DNA of 64,000 bases. It comes from Rahnella aquatilis CIP 78.65 = ATCC 33071 (GTDB lineage Bacteria > Pseudomonadota > Gammaproteobacteria > Enterobacterales > Enterobacteriaceae). Below are positions 55,155 to 64,000 of the stretch, one piece after another. Each line of letters starts with the position of its first letter. Position 1 is the stretch's first letter. The notes beneath the pieces are model-generated. The model was not told where the DNA came from. It ran no database searches and saw only the letters and a program-made list of their open reading frames with translations. The stretch covers positions 3,968,001 to 4,032,000 of the forward strand of contig NC_016818.1 in the NCBI RefSeq assembly GCF_000241955.1, written 5' to 3'. A program made the translations under genes and the position numbers.

Positions 55155-55985
55155 ATGGCGTTTAACTTTCATCAGGCCGTACAAGGCATCGTGCTGGCAA
55201 ACAGTCACCGCGGCTACTCCAGCTGTTATCCGGAAAACACTCTGCCCGCGTTTATCGGGGCAAAAGAGGCAGGGACGCATTGCATTGAGTTAGATATTCA
55301 TCTGACCGCAGATAATCATCTGGTGGTCACACACGATCACCGCATTGATCGCGTTTCGACCGGCACCGGTTTTGTCGAGCAAATGACGCTCGCGCAGTTA
55401 CGGCAATTTGATTTCGGCGTTAAGTACCATGCGCAATTTGCAGGCACACCGATCCCGTTATTGCAGGATATTCTGCGTTGGGCGGTAGAGAATGGCATGG
55501 GTCTGATCGTGGAAGTGAAGCAACGCCGCCGACATGACGAATTTGTGCATCATCTGGTTGCCTTGTTGCAGTCAATGCCAGAGGCGCTGTCACATATTCA
55601 GTTGCTGGGGTTTAATCATGTGTTGATTAACCGCGTCAAAGCCATGATCCCAGAATTAGCATTGCAGGTCGTGACGCTGGAGCGTTACAACAATCAACTG
55701 GCCGCCGTGCAGCATTCCCATGCCAGCTGCGTCTGTTTTGAATATGAGTTCGCCCATGTTGACGATCTTCGCGCCTATAAACAGGCGGGACTGGGGGTAC
55801 GCATGTACTTACATGAAGTCAAAAACGGCATGACGCCACTGGAGCAGTATCAGTATAAATTCGGGTATGATAGTCGCCCCGAGATTCTCGGCTGGCTGCG
55901 CGAAGGTCTGATCGATATGCTAAGCCATGATGATCTCCCCTATGTGCAGGCACTGATCGAAGAGGCTGGACTGCGCTGGGCCTGA
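55155..55985 (+). CDS. Cytoplasmic glycerophosphodiester phosphodiesterase
   Basis: A 276-residue GDPD with the expected active-site set: His18-Arg19 in NSHRGYSS, Glu27-Asn28 in YPENTLPAF, Glu45 and Asp47 in IELDIHL, and His60 in VVTHDHRIDR. No signal peptide, so it acts in the cytoplasm like UgpQ, splitting imported glycerophosphodiesters to glycerol-3-phosphate and an alcohol. It is divergent from a binding-protein-dependent ABC importer and 22 bp upstream of a ROK regulator, forming a probable uptake-and-cleavage unit. GAGGAAC lies 6 bases before the ATG. Confidence 0.88.
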   Translation: MAFNFHQAVQGIVLANSHRGYSSCYPENTLPAFIGAKEAGTHCIELDIHLTADNHLVVTHDHRIDRVSTGTGFVEQMTLAQLRQFDFGVKYHAQFAGTPIPLLQDILRWAVENGMGLIVEVKQRRRHDEFVHHLVALLQSMPEALSHIQLLGFNHVLINRVKAMIPELALQVVTLERYNNQLAAVQHSHASCVCFEYEFAHVDDLRAYKQAGLGVRMYLHEVKNGMTPLEQYQYKFGYDSRPEILGWLREGLIDMLSHDDLPYVQALIEEAGLRWA

Positions 55986-56007
55986 TAACAAAAACGATAG
56001 CCATATT

Positions 56008-57120
56008 ATGAATGTAAAACCTGACCGTCTTGAACTGCGCCCTACCCAACGTTTGCTGCTGGAGCTGATTCGTCGCCATGCACCGGTGACGCGCGCCGAA
56101 CTGGCGCGCTATTCAAATCTCACCGCGGGGGCAATCACCCAACAATGCCGGGAGCTTTTATTTTCGGGTCTGGTTATCGAAGGCGAACGCAATATGGGAC
56201 AGCGCGGACAACCGTCGCTGCCCCTGCGGCTCAATCCAGGCGGCGCATGTGCGGTCGGACTGGCGTTTAGCCCAGGGTTTATCGATATGACGCTTGTCGA
56301 TCTCAGTGGCCGTAAGCTGTTCAGCGTTTCTGAGCCACACGAGGAAAATCAGCCCCTCACTACAACATTAAAACAGATCAAAAACCTGGTGGAGCAGACG
56401 TTAAAAAAACGCCAGCTGCAACACGCACGCATTCTCGGTGTCGGTTACGCCGTGCCGGGCTTTTTGAAACCCGATGGCAAAAAGCGCCACTGCGTAGCCT
56501 GGCTTTCAAGCTGGCGTGATGTCGACTTGCAACAGGCGTTTGAACTTAACTTGCCCTGGCCAACCTGGGTGGAAAACAACGCCAATGCGTCTGCCATTGG
56601 CGAGCTTTATTCGGGGTCGTGGAATGACTACCGTGACCTCACTTTTATCGATTTAGGCTATGGTATCGGCGCGGGGATCATTGCCGATAGTAAGCTTCTG
56701 CGCGGGGGGTTTCTAAACGCAGGAGAAGCCGGCATGGCATTCCCGGGCGATAAACCACGTCCATCCTACAAAGACCTGGTTGCCACACTGGCGCAGTACG
56801 GGATAAATGAAACCCAGCTGGCTGAACGGGTCGCGGCCAGACATCCGGTGTTTGAAGCGTGGTTTTCGCGCTGCTGCGATCAGGTTGAACAGAGCGTAAT
56901 GGGCTGCCTGCAATGGCTGGATCCACAGTTGATTATTCTGGGTGGTGCAATGCCGAAAGCGATAACGGAACGGCTGGCGGAAACGTTAACGCAACGGCTT
57001 GATGCCCGGCTGGATCCCGACAGACCACGAGTGAGGCTGGTGAGTTCACCTATAGGTGCCGAAAGCGCCTCATGGGGCGCGGCAATGATCCCGTTATATC
57101 AAATCATCAATCAGCCTTAG
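56008..57120 (+). CDS. ROK-family transcriptional regulator without the zinc motif
   Basis: A 370-residue protein with an N-terminal winged helix (RLLLELIRRHAPVTRAELAR, LTAGAITQQCRELL) and a ROK sugar-kinase-like domain (VEN-NANASAIGELYSG, DLGYGIGAGIIADSKLLRG, AGEAG). The usual zinc motif CxCGxxGC after the AGE-G segment is missing: the sequence goes on as MAFPGDKPRPSYKD. It is therefore an unusual ROK repressor; the effector may not be a free sugar. Being in the same transcript as the phosphodiesterase and opposite the importer, it probably controls both. Confidence 0.82.
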   Translation: MNVKPDRLELRPTQRLLLELIRRHAPVTRAELARYSNLTAGAITQQCRELLFSGLVIEGERNMGQRGQPSLPLRLNPGGACAVGLAFSPGFIDMTLVDLSGRKLFSVSEPHEENQPLTTTLKQIKNLVEQTLKKRQLQHARILGVGYAVPGFLKPDGKKRHCVAWLSSWRDVDLQQAFELNLPWPTWVENNANASAIGELYSGSWNDYRDLTFIDLGYGIGAGIIADSKLLRGGFLNAGEAGMAFPGDKPRPSYKDLVATLAQYGINETQLAERVAARHPVFEAWFSRCCDQVEQSVMGCLQWLDPQLIILGGAMPKAITERLAETLTQRLDARLDPDRPRVRLVSSPIGAESASWGAAMIPLYQIINQP

Positions 57121-57137
57121 CAGTCCGGAAACGGAAA

Positions 57138-57159
57138 GGAGAAGCGGTTAAGCTTCTCC
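57138..57159 (+). terminator. Hairpin after the ROK gene
   Basis: A perfect 8-bp stem (GGAGAAGC / GCTTCTCC) with a six-base loop, 17 bp after the ROK stop; no T tract follows, so termination strength is uncertain. Confidence 0.5.
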
Positions 57160-57194
57160 TGATCAGTAAAATATAGCTTATCCCTTGAGTTACA

Positions 57195-59603
57195 TTAGTC
57201 TTGACCTAATTTCCAGTAATAAGGGGTAGATAATGTTGTCGGCTTATCAACATAAACATACCCATAGTTGTAACCCCAATATAATTTACCCGAATATGTC
57301 CATGTCAGGGTCATTTTATTGGCATCAATTAATGAAAAATATCGTTTGTCATCGACACTGGGCTGCATTTCCCACTGCGAATTAAGCGATTTACAATCAT
57401 TTTTCCAGTAAACATAATCCCATGACGCTGAACTTAAATTCGATCTCAAACATTGACTCGTTGCTTTAAGCGGCCAAACAATAACGCGCCCGTCAGGCTG
57501 GCGTGTTAATAATATATAGGGTGAATGGCCCGATTCGTAAGCCTGAGAAGGGGCATCCAGACGGTAGGTCCAGGCATACGAATCATTATTGCTCCAAAGA
57601 AACTGCGCGTCTTTCGCTGAAGACAAAAGTGCGGAAGGCGCTACAGCAATACCCAACTGCCATGAAAGCAGTGATTGCATATAAAATGAAGGTGCCTTGG
57701 TATAAGGGGTTAACGTCGTGTCCAGCCCTCCGGCTTGAGAAAAATATGTATTAATGGAATCTGTGTCATCTGCCGTAATAATGTTCGCACCGATATCCCG
57801 TAGCCAGCCGAGGTTTAAACGATAGTCTGTAGCTTCAGTGGCAATAGTTGATGGACTGAGTTTATCCAGTACCCGATAACAACATGATGAGTCATTATTA
57901 TAAAAGGCATCCCTAACCGGAATATCCTGCGGGATGTTCTTATCATAGACAGTTTCTGTATAGAAATTAAAATTCTTCCATAACATATAGTCCGGGACAG
58001 GTGAGAACACCTCCAGCGCTTTTCCTGCGCTTTTGATCTCCGCCACTATATGCGCGATAGAGCCGCTGCGCGTATTGGATACCGCTAAGCTTGTTGGTGC
58101 GCTATAGGAACCCTGTATATTTTCTTTATCAACGGCTTGCGTGAAGTCAGACGAGTCTTTTATTAATACTGACACCATCGGCGCCAGGGTAACAGGTGCT
58201 TGAGCCCATGCACGCACAGCGCAAATCGATTTTGTATCGGTAACGCCAGCAGGACATGCAAAGGTACTGTCAGGCAATTCGTTTATTTTGCTGGCATCAT
58301 TGGGGGTGATCACCGGGTCAATCATGATAGTCGTTCCCGTCGGGATACCGGCACTCACCAGGGCATGATTCCAGAGATCAGGTGAGGGATATTCCGCCAT
58401 GTTCACTTTCATAATCACCCGCTTCAATAGGTTGCTGCTTGAGAAATCCACGGATTTTCTGTAGAGCGCAAGTGCGGTCGGGATGATAACGGAAGATGAC
58501 TTGGTTTCCAGGTAGATGAGGGACTGACCGTTATAGGAAATGTAGTCCTGAAGCATTTCATCGACCGTGGGAACGGTAAGCGTTGTGGGTTGCCGGGTCG
58601 CCACGTTGACAAGAAATTTTGACTGTAGCTGTGCAAGCGTCAGGGTGCTTAATGCGTCATTGGGCCCCAGCCCCGAAACAGGATCATAGCCGGGCTCAAG
58701 CATTTTGCCGACGTTGAGATCGTGGAAAACCACCAGTTGATGATCTGAGGTTTCACGTACGTCGGTTTCAACATTTGGCCGACAGCGATCGTAAGAAAGA
58801 TGGAAGGCATCGAGGCTGTTTTCAGGCCGGGTGTCATCAAAATCACCCCGATGTTGCGCAGTGGTCACCAGATTATTTATCGCCAGGTGATTTTGCATTT
58901 CATTGAGCAATGTACTTGCGCTGATGCAGGCTGAGGCATTTTTTTTCAGTTCGGCGGTAAACTCCACCGTCAGAACCGTTACCGATCCCGGATTAGAATC
59001 GCCATCGCTACCAGACAATTTGAAATGACCATGTTCCTCGATGGGGAGATTCTGCAAAAGTATGGAGTCTTCTTTTGGCTTATAATCCGATCCCATAAAA
59101 AATGCCAGTTCAAAATAATAAGGCTCATCGTTTTTCAAACATTCTGTTTCTTTGTCATCACCAATATCATAGATAAATGTCCAGTCTTTATTCGGTGGAA
59201 TATAGCCTCCCATTTGCGGACATTGTTTGCTATACATTTTCACGCCATAATAAATTCCGGGCATTGACGTGGGATAAAGCTCTACATTTTTACCCTCTTT
59301 GGTGGTGTACGTTTCTAATGACCCCTGGTAATCTGCCACACTGCCCGAAAAGGCCTGTCCATCCTGACCAGGATTACACGTCGAGTGGATCGTATTTGAC
59401 GTGATGAACTGCGTGCTGGTTTGCGCGGCGAGTTCTACATAACCACTGGTTGGCGGTGCCTGGTCAGTAAGGACAATCTTTTCGGTATAGCTAATGGGGA
59501 TATGCCACTGATAGGTAAACATGCATTCGGTTGCGGCCTTCGCCGACGAACATATAGATAATAAACATAATGCGCCGAGCGTAGCCCTGAATTTAATATC
59601 CAT
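57195..59603 (-). CDS. Large secreted glycerophosphodiesterase-like protein with adhesin-like and ricin-like domains
   Basis: An 802-residue exported protein. The ATG at 59603 has GGAG 5 bases upstream and a Sec signal peptide (about 1-23). Residues about 24-225 form a cysteine-containing domain resembling fimbrial or adhesin lectin domains (YPTSMPGIYYGVKMYSKQC, then GSVTVLTVEFTAELK); this is tentative. Residues about 245-640 are a GDPD/PI-PLC-like barrel with His251-Arg in AQHRGDFDD, Glu261 in RPENSLDAF, Glu279/Asp281 in VETDVRE and His294 in VVFHDLNV. The last part (about 690-802) has aromatic repeats such as SNNDSYAWTYRLDA and YYWKLGQD, like a ricin-type beta-trefoil. It lies convergent with the ROK gene and may release substrates from lipids for the neighbouring importer, or act on host material. 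Confidence 0.7.
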   Translation of the reverse strand: MDIKFRATLGALCLLSICSSAKAATECMFTYQWHIPISYTEKIVLTDQAPPTSGYVELAAQTSTQFITSNTIHSTCNPGQDGQAFSGSVADYQGSLETYTTKEGKNVELYPTSMPGIYYGVKMYSKQCPQMGGYIPPNKDWTFIYDIGDDKETECLKNDEPYYFELAFFMGSDYKPKEDSILLQNLPIEEHGHFKLSGSDGDSNPGSVTVLTVEFTAELKKNASACISASTLLNEMQNHLAINNLVTTAQHRGDFDDTRPENSLDAFHLSYDRCRPNVETDVRETSDHQLVVFHDLNVGKMLEPGYDPVSGLGPNDALSTLTLAQLQSKFLVNVATRQPTTLTVPTVDEMLQDYISYNGQSLIYLETKSSSVIIPTALALYRKSVDFSSSNLLKRVIMKVNMAEYPSPDLWNHALVSAGIPTGTTIMIDPVITPNDASKINELPDSTFACPAGVTDTKSICAVRAWAQAPVTLAPMVSVLIKDSSDFTQAVDKENIQGSYSAPTSLAVSNTRSGSIAHIVAEIKSAGKALEVFSPVPDYMLWKNFNFYTETVYDKNIPQDIPVRDAFYNNDSSCCYRVLDKLSPSTIATEATDYRLNLGWLRDIGANIITADDTDSINTYFSQAGGLDTTLTPYTKAPSFYMQSLLSWQLGIAVAPSALLSSAKDAQFLWSNNDSYAWTYRLDAPSQAYESGHSPYILLTRQPDGRVIVWPLKATSQCLRSNLSSASWDYVYWKNDCKSLNSQWEMQPSVDDKRYFSLIDANKMTLTWTYSGKLYWGYNYGYVYVDKPTTLSTPYYWKLGQD

Positions 59604-59811
59604 TTTCACTCCATCTTCCAATGAATTAATTTTGACAACGACTTTATTGCCTTTGCACATTGCGCTTTTAATAAAATGAAAATGATATCGAACTCACATT
59701 TATAATTATTGATTATTAATATTCAGAGAGTTAACGAATCAACTATAAATATATTATATTCAACCACAGCAGAACATTTATTTAATAAATAGACAAAGGT
59801 CCACTGCGGGC

Positions 59812-59839
59812 AAAAAAAAACGCCTCCGGAGAGGCGTTT
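59812..59839 (-). terminator. Terminator of the pdh-lpdA operon
   Basis: ACGCCTC / GAGGCGT stem with a four-base loop; on the minus strand it runs into nine T residues, 20 bp beyond the lpdA stop. Confidence 0.92.
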
Positions 59840-59857
59840 ATCAGCAAAGGAGAACGA

Positions 59858-61282
59858 TTATTTCTTCTTCGCTTTCGGGTTCGGCAGGTCGGTAATGCTG
59901 CCTTCGTAGATTTCTGCTGCCAGCCCCACGGACTCGTGCAGAGTCGGGTGAGCATGGATGGTCAGCGCGATATCTTCGGCATCACAACCCATTTCGATTG
60001 CCAGGCCGATTTCACCCAGCAGCTCGCCGCCGTTGGTGCCGACAATCGCACCACCGATAACACGGTGAGATTCTTTGTCGAAGATCAGTTTGGTCATACC
60101 GTCTGCACAGTCGGAAGCGATAGCACGGCCTGAAGCTGCCCACGGGAAGGTGGCGGTTTCGTAGCTGATGCCTTTTTCTTTCGCTTCTTTCTCAGTCAGG
60201 CCCACCCAGGCAACTTCCGGCTCAGTATAGGCAATGGATGGAATGACTTTCGGATCGAAGTAGTGTTTCTTGCCGGAGATAACTTCAGCAGCCACGTGGC
60301 CTTCGTGAACACCTTTGTGCGCCAGCATTGGCTGACCGACAATATCGCCGATAGCAAAGATGTGTGGCACGTTGGTGCGCATTTGTTTGTCGACGTGGAT
60401 GAAACCACGGTCATCAACTTCAATGCCCGCAGCGCCCGCTTCCAGCAGTTTACCGTTAGGTACACGGCCGATAGCCACCAGCACCGCGTCATAACGCTGT
60501 GGTTCTGCAGGGGCTTTTTTGCCTTCCATCGTGACGTAAATGCCATCTTCTTTGGCTTCTACTGCGGTCACTTTGGTTTCCAGCATCAGGTTGAATTGCT
60601 TGCTGATTTTCTTGGTGAAGACTTTCACCACATCTTTGTCAGCCGCAGGGATCACCTGATCAAACATTTCTACCACGTCAATCTGAGAACCCAGCGCGTG
60701 GTAAACGGTGCCCATTTCCAGACCGATGATACCGCCGCCCATTACCAGCAGACGCTCTGGAACGCTTTTCAGCTCCAGTGCATCGGTGGAATCCCAGACA
60801 CGCGGGTCATCATGAGGAATGAATGGCAGTTTGATTGGACGGGAACCCGCCGCAATGATCGCATTGTCAAAAGTGATGGTCGTCGGACCATTTTCGCCTT
60901 CAACAACCAGAGTATTCGCGCCCGTAAATTTGCCCAGACCGTTAACAACTTTGACTTTACGGCCTTTCGCCATACCGGACAGACCGCCGGTCAGCTGGTT
61001 GATAACTTTTTCTTTCCAGACGCGAACTTTATCGATGTCTGTTTTCGGCTCACCGAAAACAATACCGTGTTCAGCCAGTGCTTTTGCTTCAGAGATCACT
61101 TTCGCGACGTGCAGCAAAGCTTTAGAAGGGATACAGCCAACGTTCAGGCACACGCCGCCAAGCGTGGAATAACGTTCAACCAGAACAGTTTCAAGACCTA
61201 AATCAGCGCAACGGAAAGCAGCAGAATAGCCCGCAGGGCCCGCCCCAAGTACCACGACCTGAGTTTTAATTTCAGTACTCAT
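59858..61282 (-). CDS. lpdA: Dihydrolipoyl dehydrogenase
   Basis: A 474-residue flavoenzyme, E3 of pyruvate and 2-oxoglutarate dehydrogenases and of the glycine cleavage system. It has the FAD motif VVLGAGPAGYSAAFR, redox disulphide GGVCLNVGCIPSK, NAD motif VMGGGIIGLEMG and active-site His in HAHPTLHESV. The ATG at 61282 aligns with E. coli; an ATG one codon earlier is too close to AGAGGT. Last gene of aceE-aceF-lpdA; separated from aceF by about 210 bp with a terminator and its own promoter region. Confidence 0.98.
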   Translation of the reverse strand: MSTEIKTQVVVLGAGPAGYSAAFRCADLGLETVLVERYSTLGGVCLNVGCIPSKALLHVAKVISEAKALAEHGIVFGEPKTDIDKVRVWKEKVINQLTGGLSGMAKGRKVKVVNGLGKFTGANTLVVEGENGPTTITFDNAIIAAGSRPIKLPFIPHDDPRVWDSTDALELKSVPERLLVMGGGIIGLEMGTVYHALGSQIDVVEMFDQVIPAADKDVVKVFTKKISKQFNLMLETKVTAVEAKEDGIYVTMEGKKAPAEPQRYDAVLVAIGRVPNGKLLEAGAAGIEVDDRGFIHVDKQMRTNVPHIFAIGDIVGQPMLAHKGVHEGHVAAEVISGKKHYFDPKVIPSIAYTEPEVAWVGLTEKEAKEKGISYETATFPWAASGRAIASDCADGMTKLIFDKESHRVIGGAIVGTNGGELLGEIGLAIEMGCDAEDIALTIHAHPTLHESVGLAAEIYEGSITDLPNPKAKKK

Positions 61283-61462
61283 CATGACCTCTTAATTTAT
61301 GTCCGGCGGGTCTGACGTCATTTTGTATCGTAACGCCCATCATCCACCGGGTCGTTCTATCCGCCCGCAGTTTACAAAATTGTTAACAAATTTGAAACAA
61401 CAAACGGCATCCGATTTGTGCTTTGCCCTGGAAAATCTCAAACAGCATGAAGAGATTATCAG

Positions 61463-61490
61463 AAAAAAGCCGGCCGATTGGCCGGCTTTT
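61463..61490 (-). terminator. Terminator between aceF and lpdA
   Basis: A perfect GCCGGCC / GGCCGGC stem with a four-base loop followed by TTTTTT on the minus strand, just after the aceF stop. It lets part of the transcripts end before lpdA, as in E. coli. Confidence 0.92.
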
Positions 61491-61493
61491 CGC

Positions 61494-63389
61494 TTACATC
61501 ACCAGACGGCGAATGTCAGACAACACGTTGTTGATGATGGTGATGAAGCGTGCACCATCGGCACCGTCGATAACACGGTGGTCGAAGGAGAGCGACATTG
61601 GCATCATCAGACGCGGAGTGAACTCTTTGCCGTTCCAGACTGGCTCAATGGCAGACTTGGAGACGCCCAGGATAGCCACTTCCGGCGCATTAACGATTGG
61701 CGCGAAGTGGGTTGTCCCGATACCGCCGAGGCTGGAGATGGTGAAGCAACCGCCCTGCATTTCGCCGGCAGTCAGCTTACCGTCACGGGCTTTCTTGGAG
61801 ATCGCCATCAGCTCACGGGACAACTCGGCGATGCCTTTCTTGTTCACGTCTTTGAAGACCGGAACAACCAGACCGTTTGGCGTATCTACCGCCACACCGA
61901 TGTTGATGTATTTTTTCAGCGTCAGTTTCTGACCATCTTCGGACAGAGAACTGTTGAAGCGTGGCATCTGCTCAAGGGCAGCGGCAACGGCTTTCATGAT
62001 GAAGACCACCGGCGTGAATTTCACGTCCAGTTTACGTTTCGCGGCTTCATCGTTCTGCTGTTTACGGAACGCTTCCAGCTCAGTGATATCAGTTTTGTCG
62101 AAGTGCGTAACGTGCGGGATCATCACCCAGTTACGGCTCAGGTTCGCACCAGAGATTTTCTGGATACGGCCCAGTTCGACTTCTTCAATCTCACCGAATT
62201 TGCTGAAGTCCACTTTCGGCCAAGGCAGCATGCCTGGCAGACCGCCGCCCGTTGCAGCAGCCGGTGCGGCTTCTGCACGTTTGACCGCGTCTTTCACGTA
62301 AGTCTGAACGTCTTCACGCAGGATACGACCTTTACGGCCCGTCCCTTTCACTTTCGCCAGGTTAACGCCGAACTCACGGGCCAGACGACGGATAACCGGC
62401 GTGGCGTGAACATAAGCATCGTTCTCAGCGAACTCGCCTTTGCTTTCTGCTTTGACAGCAGGGGCAGCCGCTTTTTGTTCCTGTTTCGCCGGGGCAGCCG
62501 CTTCTTCTTTCTTCGCCGCCGGAGCAGCAGGCGCAGCGCCTTCTACTTCGAAGACCATGATCAGAGAGCCGGTGCTGACTTTGTCGCCCGCAGCGATTTT
62601 GATTTCTTTCACGGTACCCGCGAACGGTGCCGGGACTTCCATTGAGGCTTTGTCGCCTTCAACGGTGATCAGTGACTGTTCTGCACTGATTTTGTCGCCA
62701 ACTTTCACCATGATTTCAGTGACTTCTACTTCGTCGCCACCGATATCTGGCACGTTCACTTCTTTGCTGCCGGACTGAGCCGGAGCCGCAGGTGCCGCAT
62801 CTGATTTGGTTTCTGCAGCAGCGGCAGGTGCGGCTGCACCAGAACCAGCCACTTCGAAGACCATGATCAGAGAACCGGTGCTGACTTTGTCGCCCGCAGC
62901 GATTTTGATTTCTTTTACTTTGCCCGCGAACGGTGCAGGGACTTCCATAGAAGCTTTATCGCCTTCTACGGTGATCAGCGATTGTTCCGCTTCGACGGTG
63001 TCACCCACTTTCACCATGATTTCAGTGACTTCTACTTCGTCGCCACCGATATCTGGTACGTTCACTTCTTTGCTTTCGCTGGAAGCAGGTGCGGCAGCAG
63101 GCGCTTTCTCTTCTGCTTTGGCTTCCTGTTTCGCAGGTGCTGCATCAGCAGCACCATCAGCGGCGTCAAAGATCATGATCAGTTTGCCGGTTTCGACGGT
63201 ATCGCCAACCGCAACTTTAATTTCTTTGACCACGCCAGCCTGTGGAGAAGGCACTTCCATAGAAGCTTTATCGCCTTCAACGGTGATCAGCGATTGTTCG
63301 ACTTCAACTTTATCGCCCACCTTCACCATGATTTCGGTGACTTCCACTGCATCTGCACCGATGTCCGGTACGTTAATTTCAATAGCCAT
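61494..63389 (-). CDS. aceF: Dihydrolipoyllysine acetyltransferase (pyruvate dehydrogenase E2)
   Basis: A 631-residue E2 core protein with three N-terminal lipoyl domains, each with the lipoylated Lys in GDKASMEVP, joined by Ala/Pro-rich linkers. Next comes the E1/E3-binding domain ([21 protein letters not shown]) and the catalytic domain with [12 protein letters not shown] near the C-terminus. E. coli AceF has 630 residues and the same layout. It starts 13 bp after aceE. The linkers and lipoyl domains are internally repetitive at the DNA level. Confidence 0.98.
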   Translation of the reverse strand: MAIEINVPDIGADAVEVTEIMVKVGDKVEVEQSLITVEGDKASMEVPSPQAGVVKEIKVAVGDTVETGKLIMIFDAADGAADAAPAKQEAKAEEKAPAAAPASSESKEVNVPDIGGDEVEVTEIMVKVGDTVEAEQSLITVEGDKASMEVPAPFAGKVKEIKIAAGDKVSTGSLIMVFEVAGSGAAAPAAAAETKSDAAPAAPAQSGSKEVNVPDIGGDEVEVTEIMVKVGDKISAEQSLITVEGDKASMEVPAPFAGTVKEIKIAAGDKVSTGSLIMVFEVEGAAPAAPAAKKEEAAAPAKQEQKAAAPAVKAESKGEFAENDAYVHATPVIRRLAREFGVNLAKVKGTGRKGRILREDVQTYVKDAVKRAEAAPAAATGGGLPGMLPWPKVDFSKFGEIEEVELGRIQKISGANLSRNWVMIPHVTHFDKTDITELEAFRKQQNDEAAKRKLDVKFTPVVFIMKAVAAALEQMPRFNSSLSEDGQKLTLKKYINIGVAVDTPNGLVVPVFKDVNKKGIAELSRELMAISKKARDGKLTAGEMQGGCFTISSLGGIGTTHFAPIVNAPEVAILGVSKSAIEPVWNGKEFTPRLMMPMSLSFDHRVIDGADGARFITIINNVLSDIRRLVM

Positions 63390-63402
63390 CTGTCTTTACC
63401 TC

Positions 63403-64000
63403 TTATGCCAGACGCGGGTTAACTTTTTCTGGATTGATATCGAATTTCTTAATGGCTTCAGCCACTACAGACGTTTCGATTTCGCCGCGTTTAGCCAATT
63501 CACCCAGCGCAGCAACCACAACGTAAGACGCATCCACTTCGAAGTGGTGACGCAGATTTTCGCGGCTGTCTGAACGACCGAAGCCATCTGTACCCAGAAC
63601 GCGATAATCGCTGGCCGGAACGTAGGTACGAACCTGTTCAGCAAACAGTTTCATGTAGTCAGTAGACGCCACCGCTGGCGCATCGCTCATCACCTGGGCG
63701 ATGTACGGAATGCGCGGGGTTTCAGTTGGGTGCAGCATATTCCAGCGCTCACAGTCCTGACCGTCGCGGGCCAGTTCAGTGAAGGAGGTCACGCTGTAAA
63801 CGTCAGAACCTACACCGTAGTCTTTGGACAGGATCTCAGCCGCTTCACGTACGTGACGCAGAATAGAACCGGAGCCCAGCAACTGCACTTTACCTTTGCT
63901 GCCTTCCAGCGTATCTAACTTGTAGATACCCTTACGGATGCCTTCTTCCGCGCCTTCCGGCATGGCTGGCATGTGGTAGTTTTCGTTCAGCGTGGTGATG
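63403..64000 (-). CDS. aceE: Pyruvate dehydrogenase E1 component (3' end only)
   Basis: The gene continues past the right edge; the last 198 codons are present. The reading ITTLNENYHMPAMPEGAEEG, VQLLGSGSILRHVREAAE, YSVTSFTELARDGQDCERWN and KVNPRLA at the end is nearly identical to the C-terminal region of E. coli AceE, the thiamine-diphosphate E1 that decarboxylates pyruvate. Promoter-proximal to aceF and lpdA on the minus strand. Confidence 0.97.
   Translation of the reverse strand, partial: ITTLNENYHMPAMPEGAEEGIRKGIYKLDTLEGSKGKVQLLGSGSILRHVREAAEILSKDYGVGSDVYSVTSFTELARDGQDCERWNMLHPTETPRIPYIAQVMSDAPAVASTDYMKLFAEQVRTYVPASDYRVLGTDGFGRSDSRENLRHHFEVDASYVVVAALGELAKRGEIETSVVAEAIKKFDINPEKVNPRLA

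Noticed and set aside
60263..61201. 312-codon plus-strand open frame opposite lpdA
   Set aside because: Antisense of a conserved flavoenzyme gene, residue content typical of shadow frames.
61299..62645. 448-codon plus-strand open frame opposite aceF and the aceF-lpdA gap
   Set aside because: Shadow of the repetitive aceF coding strand; the minus strand is certain.
1..64000. CRISPR arrays, rRNA and tRNA genes
   Set aside because: No regularly spaced repeats, no rRNA sequence and no recognisable tRNA cloverleaf were seen on reading; the integrase remnant is not next to a tRNA.

Overview
The window looks like chromosomal DNA of an Enterobacterales species, closest in gene content and order to Rahnella/Serratia-type Yersiniaceae. 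The backbone is the block known from Escherichia coli, read here mostly on the minus strand: fhuA - mrcB - hrpB - thpR - sfsA - dksA - gluQ - pcnB - folK - panB/C/D - yadH/G - can - hpt - cueO - yacC - speE/D - yacL - acnB - lpdA - aceF - aceE. The genus is inferred from synteny and protein similarity as I remember it; no search was run.

Accessory modules sit in the gaps of this backbone. (1) 0.6-6.5 kb, between fhuA and mrcB: a nucleoside hydrolase/NupC-type permease operon, a phage-like terminase-small-subunit fragment, and a large muramidase-like protein overlapping a small secreted protein, which looks like an orphan type VI effector-immunity pair. (2) qseBC between folK and panB. (3) An intact IS3-family (IS150-like) element between panD and yadH, with 3-bp target duplications. 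(4) 25.7-29.7 kb, between can and hpt: an AT-rich mosaic with a P2-type integrase remnant, a DUF1493 gene, a frameshifted hcp remnant, a DUF5680 gene, two solitary IS903-type ends, a gene fragment and a small zinc-ribbon membrane protein. (5) 30.5-35.1 kb, where E. coli has gcd: a complete glucitol operon srlA-E-B-D-M-R, ending in an unrecognised 202-codon gene that overlaps srlR. (6) 39.8-41.7 kb: a beta-barrel outer-membrane protein and a YddG-type exporter. (7) 45.3-59.6 kb, between acnB and lpdA: a secreted unknown, a four-gene chaperone-usher fimbrial operon, a four-gene ABC importer divergent from a glycerophosphodiesterase and a ROK regulator, and a large secreted glycerophosphodiesterase-like protein with extra N- and C-terminal domains.

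The backbone genes cover peptidoglycan synthesis (mrcB), RNA processing (hrpB, thpR, pcnB, gluQ), stringent control (dksA), folate (folK), pantothenate (panBCD), bicarbonate supply (can), purine salvage (hpt), copper defence (cueO), polyamines (speDE) and central carbon metabolism (acnB, pyruvate dehydrogenase). The least described parts are the effector-immunity locus at 2.9-6.1 kb, the phosphodiester uptake/hydrolysis cluster at 51-59.6 kb, and the unknown gene closing the srl operon. Regulatory sites readable by eye are a Fur box before fhuA, a CueR-type promoter with a 19-bp spacer before cueO, a PmrA/QseB-type direct repeat before qseB, overlapping palindromes before srlA, and the AUU start codon of pcnB.
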